From the NCBI RefSeq assembly GCF_002554705.1, contig NZ_PDEP01000003.1, positions 186,001 through 250,000 of the forward strand: a stretch of DNA of 64,000 nt, read 5' to 3'. A program made the position numbers and the translations under genes. The stretch comes from Longimonas halophila. Lineage in GTDB: Bacteria > Bacteroidota > Rhodothermia > Rhodothermales > Salinibacteraceae. Positions 36,213 to 45,036 of this stretch are shown piece after piece. The notes below the pieces were generated by a model, which was not told the DNA's origin, did no database searches, and saw only the letters and a list, made by a program, of their open reading frames with translations. The stretch's first letter is position 1. Each line of letters opens with the position of its first letter.

Positions 36213-38186
36213 ATGAAGACCCTCCTGGTTGGTCCAGACTCGCCTTCACGCCGTGCGCTGGCCGATGCGCTGGAGCGCCGCCAGTATGCCACCACCCTGA
36301 TGCCCAGCGTACATACCCTTACGCGGTCTGATGCCGAATCCGCTGACCTGGTGGTCCTCTGCACTCCGGGAGCCCCAGCTACGGCCTGGATCGAGGACAT
36401 GCGCACCGCCGGATGCACCACGCTGGTGCTGGCAGTGGCGCCCGGGGCCTCACGCAAGCGCATCCACGCCCTCTTTAGCGCCGGTGTGGACGACTGCATC
36501 GTAACCATGGGCGATCGCAGCCGCCTCGATGTCCGATTGAATGCAGTGGAGCAGTACCATGCCGCCCCGGTGCACCGCACGCTGTCCTCGGACGTAAGCA
36601 CCGCAACACGGGCACAGGCGGTGGTGGCCGACGTGAGCCGACGGGCGCTGTCCGAAACCAATCTGGATGTGCTTATGGCTTACGTGGCTCATGTGGTGCC
36701 GCCCTTGCTCGGCGTCGACGCCTGCAAGATTCTGGAGCATGAGCCCACACGCCATGCGTTTTCGCTTCGCGCTGGCGCGGGGTGGACGGGCGGCTACCTG
36801 GGTACGGTGTGCATCCCTGAACGCTGCAATGGCACGCTTTCGCAGGCCGGATACACACTGGCCACCGACAGCCCCGTAGTCGTGTCGCACCCAGAGGATA
36901 CATCCGGCTTTGTGTTTCCGTCCCTGTTGACCGAGCACGGGATGCAAAGTGGCATCAGCGTTGCCATTGCCAGCTCGCCCGAGCCGTTCGGCGTGCTTGG
37001 GGCGCATGCCCGCACCCCGCGCTCGTACGACGACCAGGCTGTTTTCTTCCTGCAGTCCATTGCTAACGTGCTGGCTGGCGCGGTGGACCAGGCCCGTACC
37101 AAGCGCGCATTGCAGGTGAGCGAGGCCAACGCCCGCGCCATCCTCGAAACCACCGTCGACGGCATCATCACGATCGACGCCGATGGGGGGATCGAGTCGT
37201 TCAACGAGGCCGCCGAGGACATTTTTGGATACGATGCCCACGAGGTCATGGGCAAAAACGTCCGCATCCTTATGCCTGAACCCTATCGCGAGGAGCACGA
37301 CAACTACCTCCACCGCTACCACGAAACCGGCGAGCAGCGCATCATTGGCATCGGGCGCGAGGTCACGGGTCGGCGCAAAGACGGCTCGACCTTTCCGATG
37401 GACCTGGCGGTGAGCGAGGTCCAACGCCACGACCGGATTACGTTTACCGGCATCGTGCGCGATATCTCGGAGCGCCGCCGGCTGGAGCAGGAGATCTTGA
37501 GCATTAGCGAGCAGGAGCGCCGCCGCATTGGCCAAGACCTGCACGACGGCCTCGGGCAGATGCTTACCGGCACGGGCTTGCTGCACAAGAACCTGGCCGA
37601 CCGCCTCCAGCGCGAGGACCATCCCATGGCCGAGGACGCTGCCGAGATTACCGATCTGATTCGCGATGCCGATCGGTATGCCCGTGACCTGGCTCGTGGC
37701 CTTACGCCCATTGACCTGGAGGCCAGCGGGCTGTCGGAGGCCCTCCGTCGCCTTTCGGATAACGCGCAGCGCCTTTTCGATGTCGACTGCGTCTTCGAGG
37801 AAACCGGCACCACGCTCGTGCACAACAGCCAGGCAGCTACGCATCTGTATCGCATCACGCAAGAGGCGGTGAGCAACGCGGTGCGCCATGGCGAGGCCGC
37901 ACGCATCCGCATTATCCTGGCGGGTGGGCCCCAGCAGGTGCGGCTGCGTGTGCATGATAATGGCACCGGATTCGACCAGGATCGCGCCCAGAACGGCGGC
38001 ATGGGCCTCCGTATTATGCAGTACCGCGCCCGCATTATCGGCGGCTCGTTCGACGTGAGCAGCACCGTTGGCAAAGGTACCACCGTTACGTGCACGCTGC
38101 CCCGCACCGCCGACACCGAACGCACCGCGCCCCCCAAAAGCACTCCCGTCGGCCCCGCGTCTCCCCCGTCCGGGTGCCCCATCTAA
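36213..38186 (+). CDS. Sensor histidine kinase with FixL-type haem-PAS domain
   Basis: A 657-residue cytoplasmic kinase from the ATG at 36213 (MKTLLVGPDSP). It has a receiver-like N-terminal domain (about 1-115, lacking a clear phospho-Asp set), a GAF-like domain (about 135-295), a PAS domain (about 303-420), a HisKA_3 dimerisation helix with His444 (QDLHDGLGQ) and an HATPase domain (EAVSNAVRHGEA, NGTGFD). The PAS domain reproduces FixL residues at exact spacing: haem-ligand His362 (HDNYLHRY), Arg368 and Arg382 (IIGIGR), equivalent to His200, Arg206 and Arg220 of Bradyrhizobium FixL. It should therefore sense oxygen. The kinase type pairs with NarL-class regulators, and one follows 45 bases downstream. 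Confidence 0.92.
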   Translation: MKTLLVGPDSPSRRALADALERRQYATTLMPSVHTLTRSDAESADLVVLCTPGAPATAWIEDMRTAGCTTLVLAVAPGASRKRIHALFSAGVDDCIVTMGDRSRLDVRLNAVEQYHAAPVHRTLSSDVSTATRAQAVVADVSRRALSETNLDVLMAYVAHVVPPLLGVDACKILEHEPTRHAFSLRAGAGWTGGYLGTVCIPERCNGTLSQAGYTLATDSPVVVSHPEDTSGFVFPSLLTEHGMQSGISVAIASSPEPFGVLGAHARTPRSYDDQAVFFLQSIANVLAGAVDQARTKRALQVSEANARAILETTVDGIITIDADGGIESFNEAAEDIFGYDAHEVMGKNVRILMPEPYREEHDNYLHRYHETGEQRIIGIGREVTGRRKDGSTFPMDLAVSEVQRHDRITFTGIVRDISERRRLEQEILSISEQERRRIGQDLHDGLGQMLTGTGLLHKNLADRLQREDHPMAEDAAEITDLIRDADRYARDLARGLTPIDLEASGLSEALRRLSDNAQRLFDVDCVFEETGTTLVHNSQAATHLYRITQEAVSNAVRHGEAARIRIILAGGPQQVRLRVHDNGTGFDQDRAQNGGMGLRIMQYRARIIGGSFDVSSTVGKGTTVTCTLPRTADTERTAPPKSTPVGPASPPSGCPI

Positions 38187-38231
38187 CCGCGCCTTCCGCA
38201 TCCACGCTCTCCCAGACCCTGTTTTGCTCTC

Positions 38232-38885
38232 ATGACGCACTCAATTATCATTGTAGACGACCATCCGCTGATGCGCAAAGGGCTCGCGCTCTCGCTGAAC
38301 AGCGAACCCGACCTCGATGTGGTCGGACAGATGCCCAGCGCCGAGGATGCACTTGAGCAGATGGAGGCGCTTGCCCCCGACCTTGCGATCGTGGATATTT
38401 CGCTCCCCGGCATGAGCGGCATGGAGCTGCTGAAGCACATGCAGGCGCGCTACGAATCCATCAAAACGCTGGTGGTGTCGCGCCACGACGAGGTGCTCTA
38501 TGCCGAGCGCGCCATTCGGGCCGGGGCGCGGGGCTACGTCATGAAGCTCGAAGCCGCCGACGTCATTGTGCAGGCGGCCCGCCAGGTGCTGGGCGGAGGC
38601 ATCTACGTAAGCCAGGAGATTAACGAGCGCCTGCTCTTGAGCATGGCCGAAGGCGGACGCGAACGCCTCATGCAGTCGCCCCTCGAAATCTTGTCCGATC
38701 GCGAGCTCGAAGTGTTTGAGCTTACCGGCAACGGCGTAAGCACCCGCGAAATTGCCGAGCGCCTGCACCTCTCCGTCAAAACAATCGAGTCGTACCGCGC
38801 CCGCATCAAGAACAAGCTGAACCTGGAATCGGCCACCGAGTTGATGCAACGCGCTGTGCAGTGGGTCGAGAGCGAAGCCGGATGA
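38232..38885 (+). CDS. NarL/FixJ-family response regulator
   Basis: A 217-residue regulator. The receiver domain (1-about 120) has the acidic pair in IIIVDDHP, the phosphorylated Asp55 in IVDISLPGMSG, and Lys in GYVMKLEAAD. The LuxR-type HTH (about 148-212) has LSDRELEVFEL and STREIAERLHLSVKTIESYRARI. It is the cognate partner of the haem-PAS kinase and probably binds promoters of the neighbouring UspA and cbb3 genes, though no site has been identified. The following UspA gene overlaps its stop (ATGA at 38882-38885). Confidence 0.93.
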   Translation: MTHSIIIVDDHPLMRKGLALSLNSEPDLDVVGQMPSAEDALEQMEALAPDLAIVDISLPGMSGMELLKHMQARYESIKTLVVSRHDEVLYAERAIRAGARGYVMKLEAADVIVQAARQVLGGGIYVSQEINERLLLSMAEGGRERLMQSPLEILSDRELEVFELTGNGVSTREIAERLHLSVKTIESYRARIKNKLNLESATELMQRAVQWVESEAG

Positions 38886-39886
38886 CGGCAGCTCGCCTCG
38901 CGCCTCCCCCCGATCCCGTTTTTTTCACCGATCCCCGCACGCCCATGCTTACCGTTGATCACATTCTCTTTCCGACCGACTTTTCGCCCTGTGCCGAGGA
39001 GGCCTTCGAGCATGCCATCCACATGGCCAAGCACACCGGAGCCACCGTGCATGTGCTTACCGTAGTGGGCGAAGGCTCTGACGATCGCCCAATGGAGTAC
39101 CTGCCGCTTGAGGAAGCTGAGGATGGCTCCAGCCTCTACTATGCGCCGGGCCCCGACGACGAGCAGGATACGCCGGTACCGGTCGTGTATCACCAGATTA
39201 ACGACCGCTCGCCTGCCGATGCTATCGTGCAACGCGTAGAGGAAAGCAGCATTGACGTGGTCGTGATGGGCACGCACGGACGCCGTGGAGCCGAGCGCCT
39301 GTTAAGCGGCAGCGTGGCCGAAGAGGTCGTGCGCCGCTCCGCCTGCCCGGTCTTCACCGTGCTCTGCCAGGCCGCTGATGCCGATGCCCCCGAACTGCCC
39401 GAAGCACAGCCCATCGACCGCATTCTTGTGCCCGTCGACTTGTCGGAGCACACTCCCGATGTCATCGCCCATGCACAGGGCCTGGCCCTGCTCTACGATG
39501 CCCACATCTACCTGCTGCACGTCGTCGAAGACGTAGCGTACCCAACCGTGTACGGCATCGACCCGATTACGCCGGTGCTCCCCGATGTGCTGAAACGGGC
39601 TCGCAAATCCCTGCAGACCTACGCAGCTAAGCTTCGCGATAGCGGCTGTGCGGTGGAAACCCACGTCATGCCCGGATATGCGGCCCAGGACATCGTAGAC
39701 CAGGCGTCGGAGCTCGACTGCGGCCTCATTTTGATGGGCACGCATGGACGCACGGGCCTGAAACGCTTCCTGATTGGCAGCGTCGCCGAAAAGGTAGTGC
39801 GCCGCACGCCCTGCCCGGTCTTTATCGTAAAGAGCTTTGGCACCCCCATTGTGGATAATGAGTCCGCGTTCGAGATCGAGGCCTAA
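38882..39886 (+). CDS. Tandem UspA universal stress protein, coupled to regulator
   Basis: A 334-residue protein with two complete Usp domains (about 22-165 and 178-325). Each carries a nucleotide-loop motif: VMGTHGRRGAERLLSGSVAEEV and LMGTHGRTGLKRFLIGSVAEKV (the G2xG9G(S) pattern), so ATP binding is likely. The ATG at 38882 overlaps the regulator stop, implying coupling; the Met at 38945 (MLTVDHILFPTDFS) is the canonical domain start and a real alternative. The gene's TAA stop is the first triplet of an R1 end (TAAGAACCTG), so the insertion defines the present C-terminus. Confidence 0.9.
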   Translation: MTAARLAPPPDPVFFTDPRTPMLTVDHILFPTDFSPCAEEAFEHAIHMAKHTGATVHVLTVVGEGSDDRPMEYLPLEEAEDGSSLYYAPGPDDEQDTPVPVVYHQINDRSPADAIVQRVEESSIDVVVMGTHGRRGAERLLSGSVAEEVVRRSACPVFTVLCQAADADAPELPEAQPIDRILVPVDLSEHTPDVIAHAQGLALLYDAHIYLLHVVEDVAYPTVYGIDPITPVLPDVLKRARKSLQTYAAKLRDSGCAVETHVMPGYAAQDIVDQASELDCGLILMGTHGRTGLKRFLIGSVAEKVVRRTPCPVFIVKSFGTPIVDNESAFEIEA

Positions 39887-39911
39887 GAACCTGTTTGGGT
39901 TTTGGTTTGAC
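39884..39911 (-). repeat. R1 end fragment, copy B
   Basis: The 28 bases beginning TAAGAACCTGTTTGGG match the right terminus of the 167-bp R1 elements (copies at 2732, 44731, 47795). The rest of R1 is missing apart from a few bases at 40068-40078; an R2 element is inserted here. Confidence 0.8.
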
Positions 39912-40074
39912 AGGTCGTGGATAGACGTTAAGTGATCGCTCTCCCAATAATAATCTTTCCTGGGGCGAACGGTCCCCCGTTCGCTCCCGTCGTCCGCGCC
40001 GGGCGGGGCGCTCCCGGTCTCCGGCTACTGGTATATTTGGGCCATCACTTAGCGTTGAACCGCTACCGTTTGAC
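39905..40074. mobile_element. R2 element, copy G, nested in R1
   Basis: A 155-bp element at 39913-40067 in inverted orientation, with ends GGTCGTGGATAGACG and, reversed, GGTAGCGGTTCAACG, both leading to TAAGTGAT. It is flanked by GTTTGACA (39905-39912) and GTTTGACG (40068-40075), an 8-bp target duplication with one mismatch. The flanking sequence TTTGGTTTGACGGCG is that of R1, so this R2 copy landed in an R1 end. Its interior differs from the other R2 copies. Confidence 0.85.
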
Positions 40075-40180
40075 GGCGCGGTGCTCAACCGTTCGCACCG
40101 CTTCATTGAGCAGTCGGGTTGTTTTCCAGGGATGCAATGCCTTTCATGGACTACGCATTCTCCCCACAACCCCTGAATCC

Positions 40181-40645
40181 ATGCTTGATGAGTTCAAAAA
40201 ATTTGCGATGCGCGGCAATGTCATTGATATGGCTGTCGGCATCATTATCGGGGCCGCCTTTGGCACCATCGTGCAGTCTCTTGTCAAAGATGTCATTACC
40301 CCACCGCTGGGCCTGCTCACCGGCAATGTGGACTTCACGAACCTCTTCGTTGTGCTGAAGGAGGGCACCACCGAAGCGCCCTACGCCACGCTGCAGGCAG
40401 CGCAAGAAGCCGGGGCGGTGACAATCAACTACGGGCTGTTCATCAACACAGTGATTAGCTTTACGATTGTCGCCTTTGCCATTTTCCTGCTGATCCGGTA
40501 CATCAACAAGCTGCAGGAGCCCGACACTGGTCCGGCCCCGCCGCCCACCATGAAGAAGTGCCCGCATTGCGTGTCAGACATCTCGGTCAAAGCTACGCGC
40601 TGCCCAAACTGCACCTCTGACCTCGGGGCCGCCCCCACGGCGTAG
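40181..40645 (+). CDS. mscL: Large-conductance mechanosensitive channel MscL with zinc-ribbon-like tail
   Basis: A 154-residue channel started at the ATG at 40181 ([20 protein letters not shown]). TM1 has the gate signature [15 protein letters not shown], and TM2 (about 85-107) follows the periplasmic loop. MscL opens under membrane tension and releases solutes during osmotic downshock, a fitting function for a salt-adapted organism. After the second helix the protein carries an extra cytoplasmic CPHC-x13-CPNC motif (about 128-148), a zinc-ribbon-like tail not present in E. coli MscL. The gene is bounded by an R2 element upstream and a shared terminator downstream. Confidence 0.94.
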   Translation: MLDEFKKFAMRGNVIDMAVGIIIGAAFGTIVQSLVKDVITPPLGLLTGNVDFTNLFVVLKEGTTEAPYATLQAAQEAGAVTINYGLFINTVISFTIVAFAIFLLIRYINKLQEPDTGPAPPPTMKKCPHCVSDISVKATRCPNCTSDLGAAPTA

Positions 40646-40727
40646 CCCGCATCGTGCATGAGCAGCGGATAGGCCGTAGGTCATACGGAATCGCCGCCGC
40701 TCAGACGACATTGGTTCCCCTATCAGC

Positions 40728-40776
40728 AAAAAAACGCCGAGCCCTGCCCGCAGGCACGACTCGGCGTGTTCGTTTT
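40728..40776. terminator. Bidirectional terminator between mscL and kgd
   Basis: CGCCGAG and CTCGGCG (40735-40741 and 40760-40766) pair, with a run of seven A on one side and GTTCGTTTT on the other. Both converging genes, mscL (plus) and kgd (minus), can use it. Confidence 0.8.
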
Positions 40777-40797
40777 GCCCAATGTGTCGACGCATGC

Positions 40798-43700
40798 TTA
40801 CACGTCGAGCACGTCAGCAATGAAGTTTTCTTGCTCGCGCTTGTGCACCTTCGCAGAGCCGGTGGCCGGGCTTGCGCTGGCGGGGCGCCCGATGTACTGT
40901 GCGCGCTCTTCGCAGGTCCCGTGCAGGGCCTCCAACAGCGCGTTGAGGCGCGGCTGCAGGAACGACCACGCGCCCATGTTGGCAGGCTCCTCTTGCAGCC
41001 AGATCACATCTTGCGCCGACTGGTAGCGCTTGAGCTCTTCGCGCACATCTTCTTTCGGGAACGGATAGAACTGCTCGATCCGCGAAATCGCAATCTGATC
41101 GCGCAGGTCCTCGTGGTCCTCCAGCGCGCGTACCAGGTCGTAGTAGACCTTGCCACTGCAGAAGACGTGCCGCTTCACACCAAGGGGATCGGCGGTGGCG
41201 GGAATCACTTCTTGCACGCCACCGCTCGTCAGGTCATCCGGGGTGGAGACGCAGAGCGGATGCCGTAACAGGCTCTTCGGCGTCATGATCAGGAGCGGCT
41301 TGTTCGCGTCGCGCTTCACCTGACGGCGCAGCGCGTGGAAGTAGTTTGCGGGCGTCGAGAAGTTCGCCACGATCATGTTCTGCTCAGCGCACATCTGCAG
41401 GTAGCGCTCCAGGCGCGCGGAGGAGTGCTCTGGACCCTGGCCTTCGTAGCCGTGTGGCAAAAGCGCCACCAGGCTGGAGGTCTGCCCCCACTTCTGCTCG
41501 GCGCTGGACACAAACTGATCCCACACGATCTGGGCCCCATTCGCGAAGTCGCCAAACTGCGCCTCCCACACGACCAGCGCGCTGGGCTCTTCGACCGAGT
41601 AGCCATATTCAAAGCCGCAGGCCGCGTATTCGGAGAGTAGGCTGTCGTAAATCAGTAGCTTGGCCTGCTCATCCGACAGGTTGTTGAGCGGCGTGTATTC
41701 GCTGCCGTCTTCCTGGTCGATGAGCACGGCGTGCCGCTGACTGAACGTGGCGCGGCGCGTATCTTGTCCGCTCATGCGGATGGGCGTGCCCTCTTGCAGG
41801 AGCGACCCCATCGCGAGCGATTCGGCAAAGGCCCAGTCGATGCGCTCTTTGTCGTGGAAGAGGTCACGACGCTTCCCAAACTGACGGCGCAGCTTGCGGT
41901 GCACGTCGAAGTCCTCGGGCAAGTCAGTTAGCGCCTCCACCACGCGCTCCAGGTGGTCGTAGTTGGCCGGTGTATCGACGGCGGGCAGCTCCGCATCAGC
42001 GGTGCGCTGGGCCCGATCTTCGACGATCTTCTCCGCATCCTTCTCTTCGAGATCTTTGGTCCGCTCGAAGGCCTCCTGCAGACGTCCACGGTAGTCGTCG
42101 AGCATCTGCTCGGCCTCGTCGGGCTCGACCTCGCCGCGGCGCAGGAGCTGCTCGGTGTAGAGCTTACGCGGGGAGCGCTTCTCTTCGATCTTCTCGTAGA
42201 GCAGCGGCTGCGTGAAGGTCGGCTCGTCGCCTTCGTTGTGGCCATGCACGCGGTAGCACATCATGTCGATGACCACGTCCTTGTTGAAGCGCTGCCGGTA
42301 CTCCAGCGCCAGCCGCGCAATGCGCACGCAGGCTTCGGGGTCGTCGCCGTTGACGTGGAAGATGGGCGCTTCGATGGCACGAGCGATGTCGGTGGCATAC
42401 GTCGAGCTGCGCGCATCCTCGGGCACCGTGGTAAACCCGATCTGGTTGTTGATGACGAGGTGCACCGTGCCGCCCGTTTTGTATCCGAGCAGCTGACTCA
42501 GATTAAGCGTTTCGGCCACAACGCCCTGTCCAGCAAACGCCGCGTCGCCGTGGATGAGCAGCGGGAAGGCCGTGTCGAGGGCATCGTCTTCGGCAGCGGG
42601 GTCGTGGTTGCGCAGGCGGTCTTGCTTGGCGCGCACCATGCCCTGCACCACCGGGTTCACCGCTTCGAGGTGACTCGGGTTGGAGGCAAGGGTCACGCGG
42701 ATATCGTCGTCGGTAAAGCCGGTGAACGAGCCCTCGGCGCCGAGGTGATATTTGACGTCCCCAGAGCCCTGGGTCGTACTCGGGTCGATGTTGCCCTCAA
42801 ACTCGGAGAAAATCTGCTCGTACGGCTTGCCAATGATGTTGGCCAGCACGTTCAGGCGTCCACGGTGGGCCATGCCAATCACGACCTCCTCCATGCCGTT
42901 GGCCGCCGCATCCGACAGGAGCGTGTCGATGATTGGAATCATCGTTTCGCTGCCTTCGAGCGAAAACCGCTTGTGGCCAATGTACTTCGTGTGCAGAAAG
43001 CGCTCAAACGCTTCCGCTGCGTTCAGCCTCTTCATGATGTGCCGCCGCTCCTCGTTCGACAGCGGATCGGCGTTGCGCATCGGCTCCACGCGATCTTGCA
43101 GCCACGTCTTTTCGTCGGGGTCCGACAGGTGCATGAACGCGGAGCCGATTTTGCGGGTGTAGGCTTCGCGCAGAATCGACAGGATCTCGCGCAGCGGCAG
43201 CATCTCTTCGCCGCCCAGGCCGCCCGTAATGAACTCGCGGTCGAGGTCCCACACCGTGAGGCCGTACGTGGCGGGGTCGAGCTCGGGGTGGTAGCGCCAC
43301 TCGTAGCCGAGCGGGTTGACGTCGGCTTGCAGGTGACCGCGCACGCGGTAGGCGCGGATCAACTGGAGCACCGCCGCCTGCTTCTCGGTCATGTCCAGGT
43401 CGTCGCCCGGCTCGCGCACGCCCAGTTGCGGCGTGGTATCGGCCGACATCTCGAACGGCTGGTACGGCACGCCCAGATCGGCGAATACCGTGCGGTAGAA
43501 ATCGTCCTCGCCCGCGAGCAGGTGCTCAATATGGTTCAGGAACTTGCCGCTCGTGGCCCCCTGGATGACGCGGTGGTCGTACGTGGAGGTAAGCGTCATA
43601 ACGGGCGAGACACCGGATTTGCTCACCACCTCGCTCGGGTAGCCCCGATATTCGGGCGGGTAGCCAATGGCCCCCGCGCCCACGATCACGCCCTGCCCCG

Positions 43701-44577
43701 GCATCAGGCGGGCCACGCTCATCGAGGTACCAATCATACCTGGATTGGTGAGCGTCGCAGTCGTGTTCTGGAAATCGGACAGCTGCAGGTCGCCGTTGCG
43801 AGCCCGGTTGATGAGGTCGTTGTACGTGCCCAGAAACTCGGCAAACGTCATGCTGCCCGCATCTTTCACGTTGGGCACGAGCAGCGTGCGCTTTCCACGG
43901 CGCTCAATGTCGATGGCCAATCCCAGATTAATCTGGTTCGGCTGAATGTGCTGTGGCGTGCCTTCCTCGTCGCGCTGGAAGGTGCTGTACATGTCGGGAT
44001 ACTTCTTCATCGACTGCACCAGCGCGTACGCAATGATGTGCGTAAACGACACCTTTTCGCCGCCCACGCGCCGCTGGTAGTCGTTCAGCAGCTTGCGGTT
44101 TTCGAGGAGCAGCTTCACCGGCATGGTGCGCGCCGAGGTGGCAGTGGGCACGCCCAGGCTGTCCTCCATATTCTCCACGATCTTGGCGGAGGCCCCGCGC
44201 ATGGCCTGCACCTCCACGTTGTCGGCTACGCTGGGGGCCGAGGCCGGAGTGACAGGCGCTACAGCGCCATCGCCCGCCGGACGCGCCGGTTGCTTGGGCA
44301 CATCGACCGTAGCGGCGTCGGGAGCAGGCACAGATGTCGTGTCGGATGCCGCTTCCGAGGCGGAATCGCTTTCAGGCGTCTTCGCCGATGCATCAGAGGA
44401 GGCAGAAACGGTGTCTGGCGTCGCGTCTGAGGCTGGCGTTGATGCAGCCACAAACGAAGCATCCGGCTCATAGTCCGCAAAAAAATCGCGCCAGCTCTCG
44501 CTCACGCTCTGCGGATCGTCCAGATACTGCTTGTATATTTCTTCAATGTAGCCCGTATTGAAACCAAGAGAACTCAC
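40798..44577 (-). CDS. kgd: Multifunctional 2-oxoglutarate dehydrogenase/decarboxylase (Kgd, fused E2-E1)
   Basis: A 1259-residue fusion. The N-terminus (1-45; GYIEEIYKQYLDDPQSV) is the 2-oxoglutarate dehydrogenase small domain. An Ala/Ser/Asp-rich linker follows to about 125, then an E2 succinyltransferase catalytic domain (about 125-365; HRVIQGATSGKFL). The thiamine-diphosphate E1 part comes last (about 385-1259), with GMAHRGRLNVLANI and HGDAAFAGQGVVAE. No lipoyl domain is present, as in mycobacterial Kgd/SucA fusions. It converts 2-oxoglutarate towards succinyl-CoA in the TCA cycle. Start is the first ATG in frame. The gene is monocistronic, ending at a shared terminator. Confidence 0.95.
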   Translation of the reverse strand: MSSLGFNTGYIEEIYKQYLDDPQSVSESWRDFFADYEPDASFVAASTPASDATPDTVSASSDASAKTPESDSASEAASDTTSVPAPDAATVDVPKQPARPAGDGAVAPVTPASAPSVADNVEVQAMRGASAKIVENMEDSLGVPTATSARTMPVKLLLENRKLLNDYQRRVGGEKVSFTHIIAYALVQSMKKYPDMYSTFQRDEEGTPQHIQPNQINLGLAIDIERRGKRTLLVPNVKDAGSMTFAEFLGTYNDLINRARNGDLQLSDFQNTTATLTNPGMIGTSMSVARLMPGQGVIVGAGAIGYPPEYRGYPSEVVSKSGVSPVMTLTSTYDHRVIQGATSGKFLNHIEHLLAGEDDFYRTVFADLGVPYQPFEMSADTTPQLGVREPGDDLDMTEKQAAVLQLIRAYRVRGHLQADVNPLGYEWRYHPELDPATYGLTVWDLDREFITGGLGGEEMLPLREILSILREAYTRKIGSAFMHLSDPDEKTWLQDRVEPMRNADPLSNEERRHIMKRLNAAEAFERFLHTKYIGHKRFSLEGSETMIPIIDTLLSDAAANGMEEVVIGMAHRGRLNVLANIIGKPYEQIFSEFEGNIDPSTTQGSGDVKYHLGAEGSFTGFTDDDIRVTLASNPSHLEAVNPVVQGMVRAKQDRLRNHDPAAEDDALDTAFPLLIHGDAAFAGQGVVAETLNLSQLLGYKTGGTVHLVINNQIGFTTVPEDARSSTYATDIARAIEAPIFHVNGDDPEACVRIARLALEYRQRFNKDVVIDMMCYRVHGHNEGDEPTFTQPLLYEKIEEKRSPRKLYTEQLLRRGEVEPDEAEQMLDDYRGRLQEAFERTKDLEEKDAEKIVEDRAQRTADAELPAVDTPANYDHLERVVEALTDLPEDFDVHRKLRRQFGKRRDLFHDKERIDWAFAESLAMGSLLQEGTPIRMSGQDTRRATFSQRHAVLIDQEDGSEYTPLNNLSDEQAKLLIYDSLLSEYAACGFEYGYSVEEPSALVVWEAQFGDFANGAQIVWDQFVSSAEQKWGQTSSLVALLPHGYEGQGPEHSSARLERYLQMCAEQNMIVANFSTPANYFHALRRQVKRDANKPLLIMTPKSLLRHPLCVSTPDDLTSGGVQEVIPATADPLGVKRHVFCSGKVYYDLVRALEDHEDLRDQIAISRIEQFYPFPKEDVREELKRYQSAQDVIWLQEEPANMGAWSFLQPRLNALLEALHGTCEERAQYIGRPASASPATGSAKVHKREQENFIADVLDV

Positions 44578-44730
44578 AGGCGGCCCGTAGATTTGTGGTG
44601 AAGGTTGTGCGGCGGCAGTGCTGTCTACGGCCTACGATAGCGGCCCCCCAAGGGTTCGTGCCGCACCGTGCGCCCACGCATGTTCATCTGGTGTTGAAAG
44701 CAGGACGTTCCTTTTTTACTGAGGAAGGAT

Positions 44731-44897
44731 TAAGAACCTGTTTTGATTTCTTATTTTGGGCTCCGAGCGGCTCCGCTGGGCTGCAAATTGCCCCTAATGT
44801 CGGCCCGTAGCCCCGGCTACGAACCTCGATTGGGGTCCAATTTTCGCCTCAGCGTCTCTCGCTCTCGCCGTCAAACCAAAACCCAAACAAGTTCTTA
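44731..44897 (+). repeat. R1 element, copy C (167 bp)
   Basis: A full-length copy, starting TAAGAACCTGTTTTG and ending with the inverted CAAACAAGTTCTTA. The central palindrome GTAGCCCCGGCTAC is present. The outer bases read TA on both sides, compatible with insertion at a TA dinucleotide. No coding frame inside. Confidence 0.88.
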
Positions 44898-44949
44898 GAA
44901 GGGCAGAACGCTGCTCTCGTGCACGCCACAAAGGATGACAAAAAACCGT

Positions 44950-44973
44950 AGGGACACGGCACGCCGTGTCCCT
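44950..44973. repeat. Dispersed-type palindrome AGGGACACGGC
   Basis: AGGGACACGGC-AC-GCCGTGTCCCT is an 11-bp perfect inverted repeat. It may serve as terminator of the DUF6588-type gene (minus strand, stop at 45037) because CGGTTTTTTG follows on that strand, or be a small dispersed repeat of a type known in other bacteria. Confidence 0.7.
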
Positions 44974-45036
44974 GCCTCTTTGTAGGAATGCCTGTTTTTC
45001 ACCTCGGCACTTGCCTGCACATCCCCCTTTCAGACG

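Larger units (their letters stand above)
44578..45036. other. Intergenic region upstream of kgd with R1 and palindrome
   Basis: 459 bases holding the kgd promoter region, an R1 element (44731-44897) and a near-perfect palindrome (44950-44973). No gene is supported. Confidence 0.6.

Noticed and set aside
41953..44430. 825-codon open frame opposite kgd
   Set aside because: Antisense of the Kgd gene, low-complexity His/Arg/Val-rich translation, no start signal.
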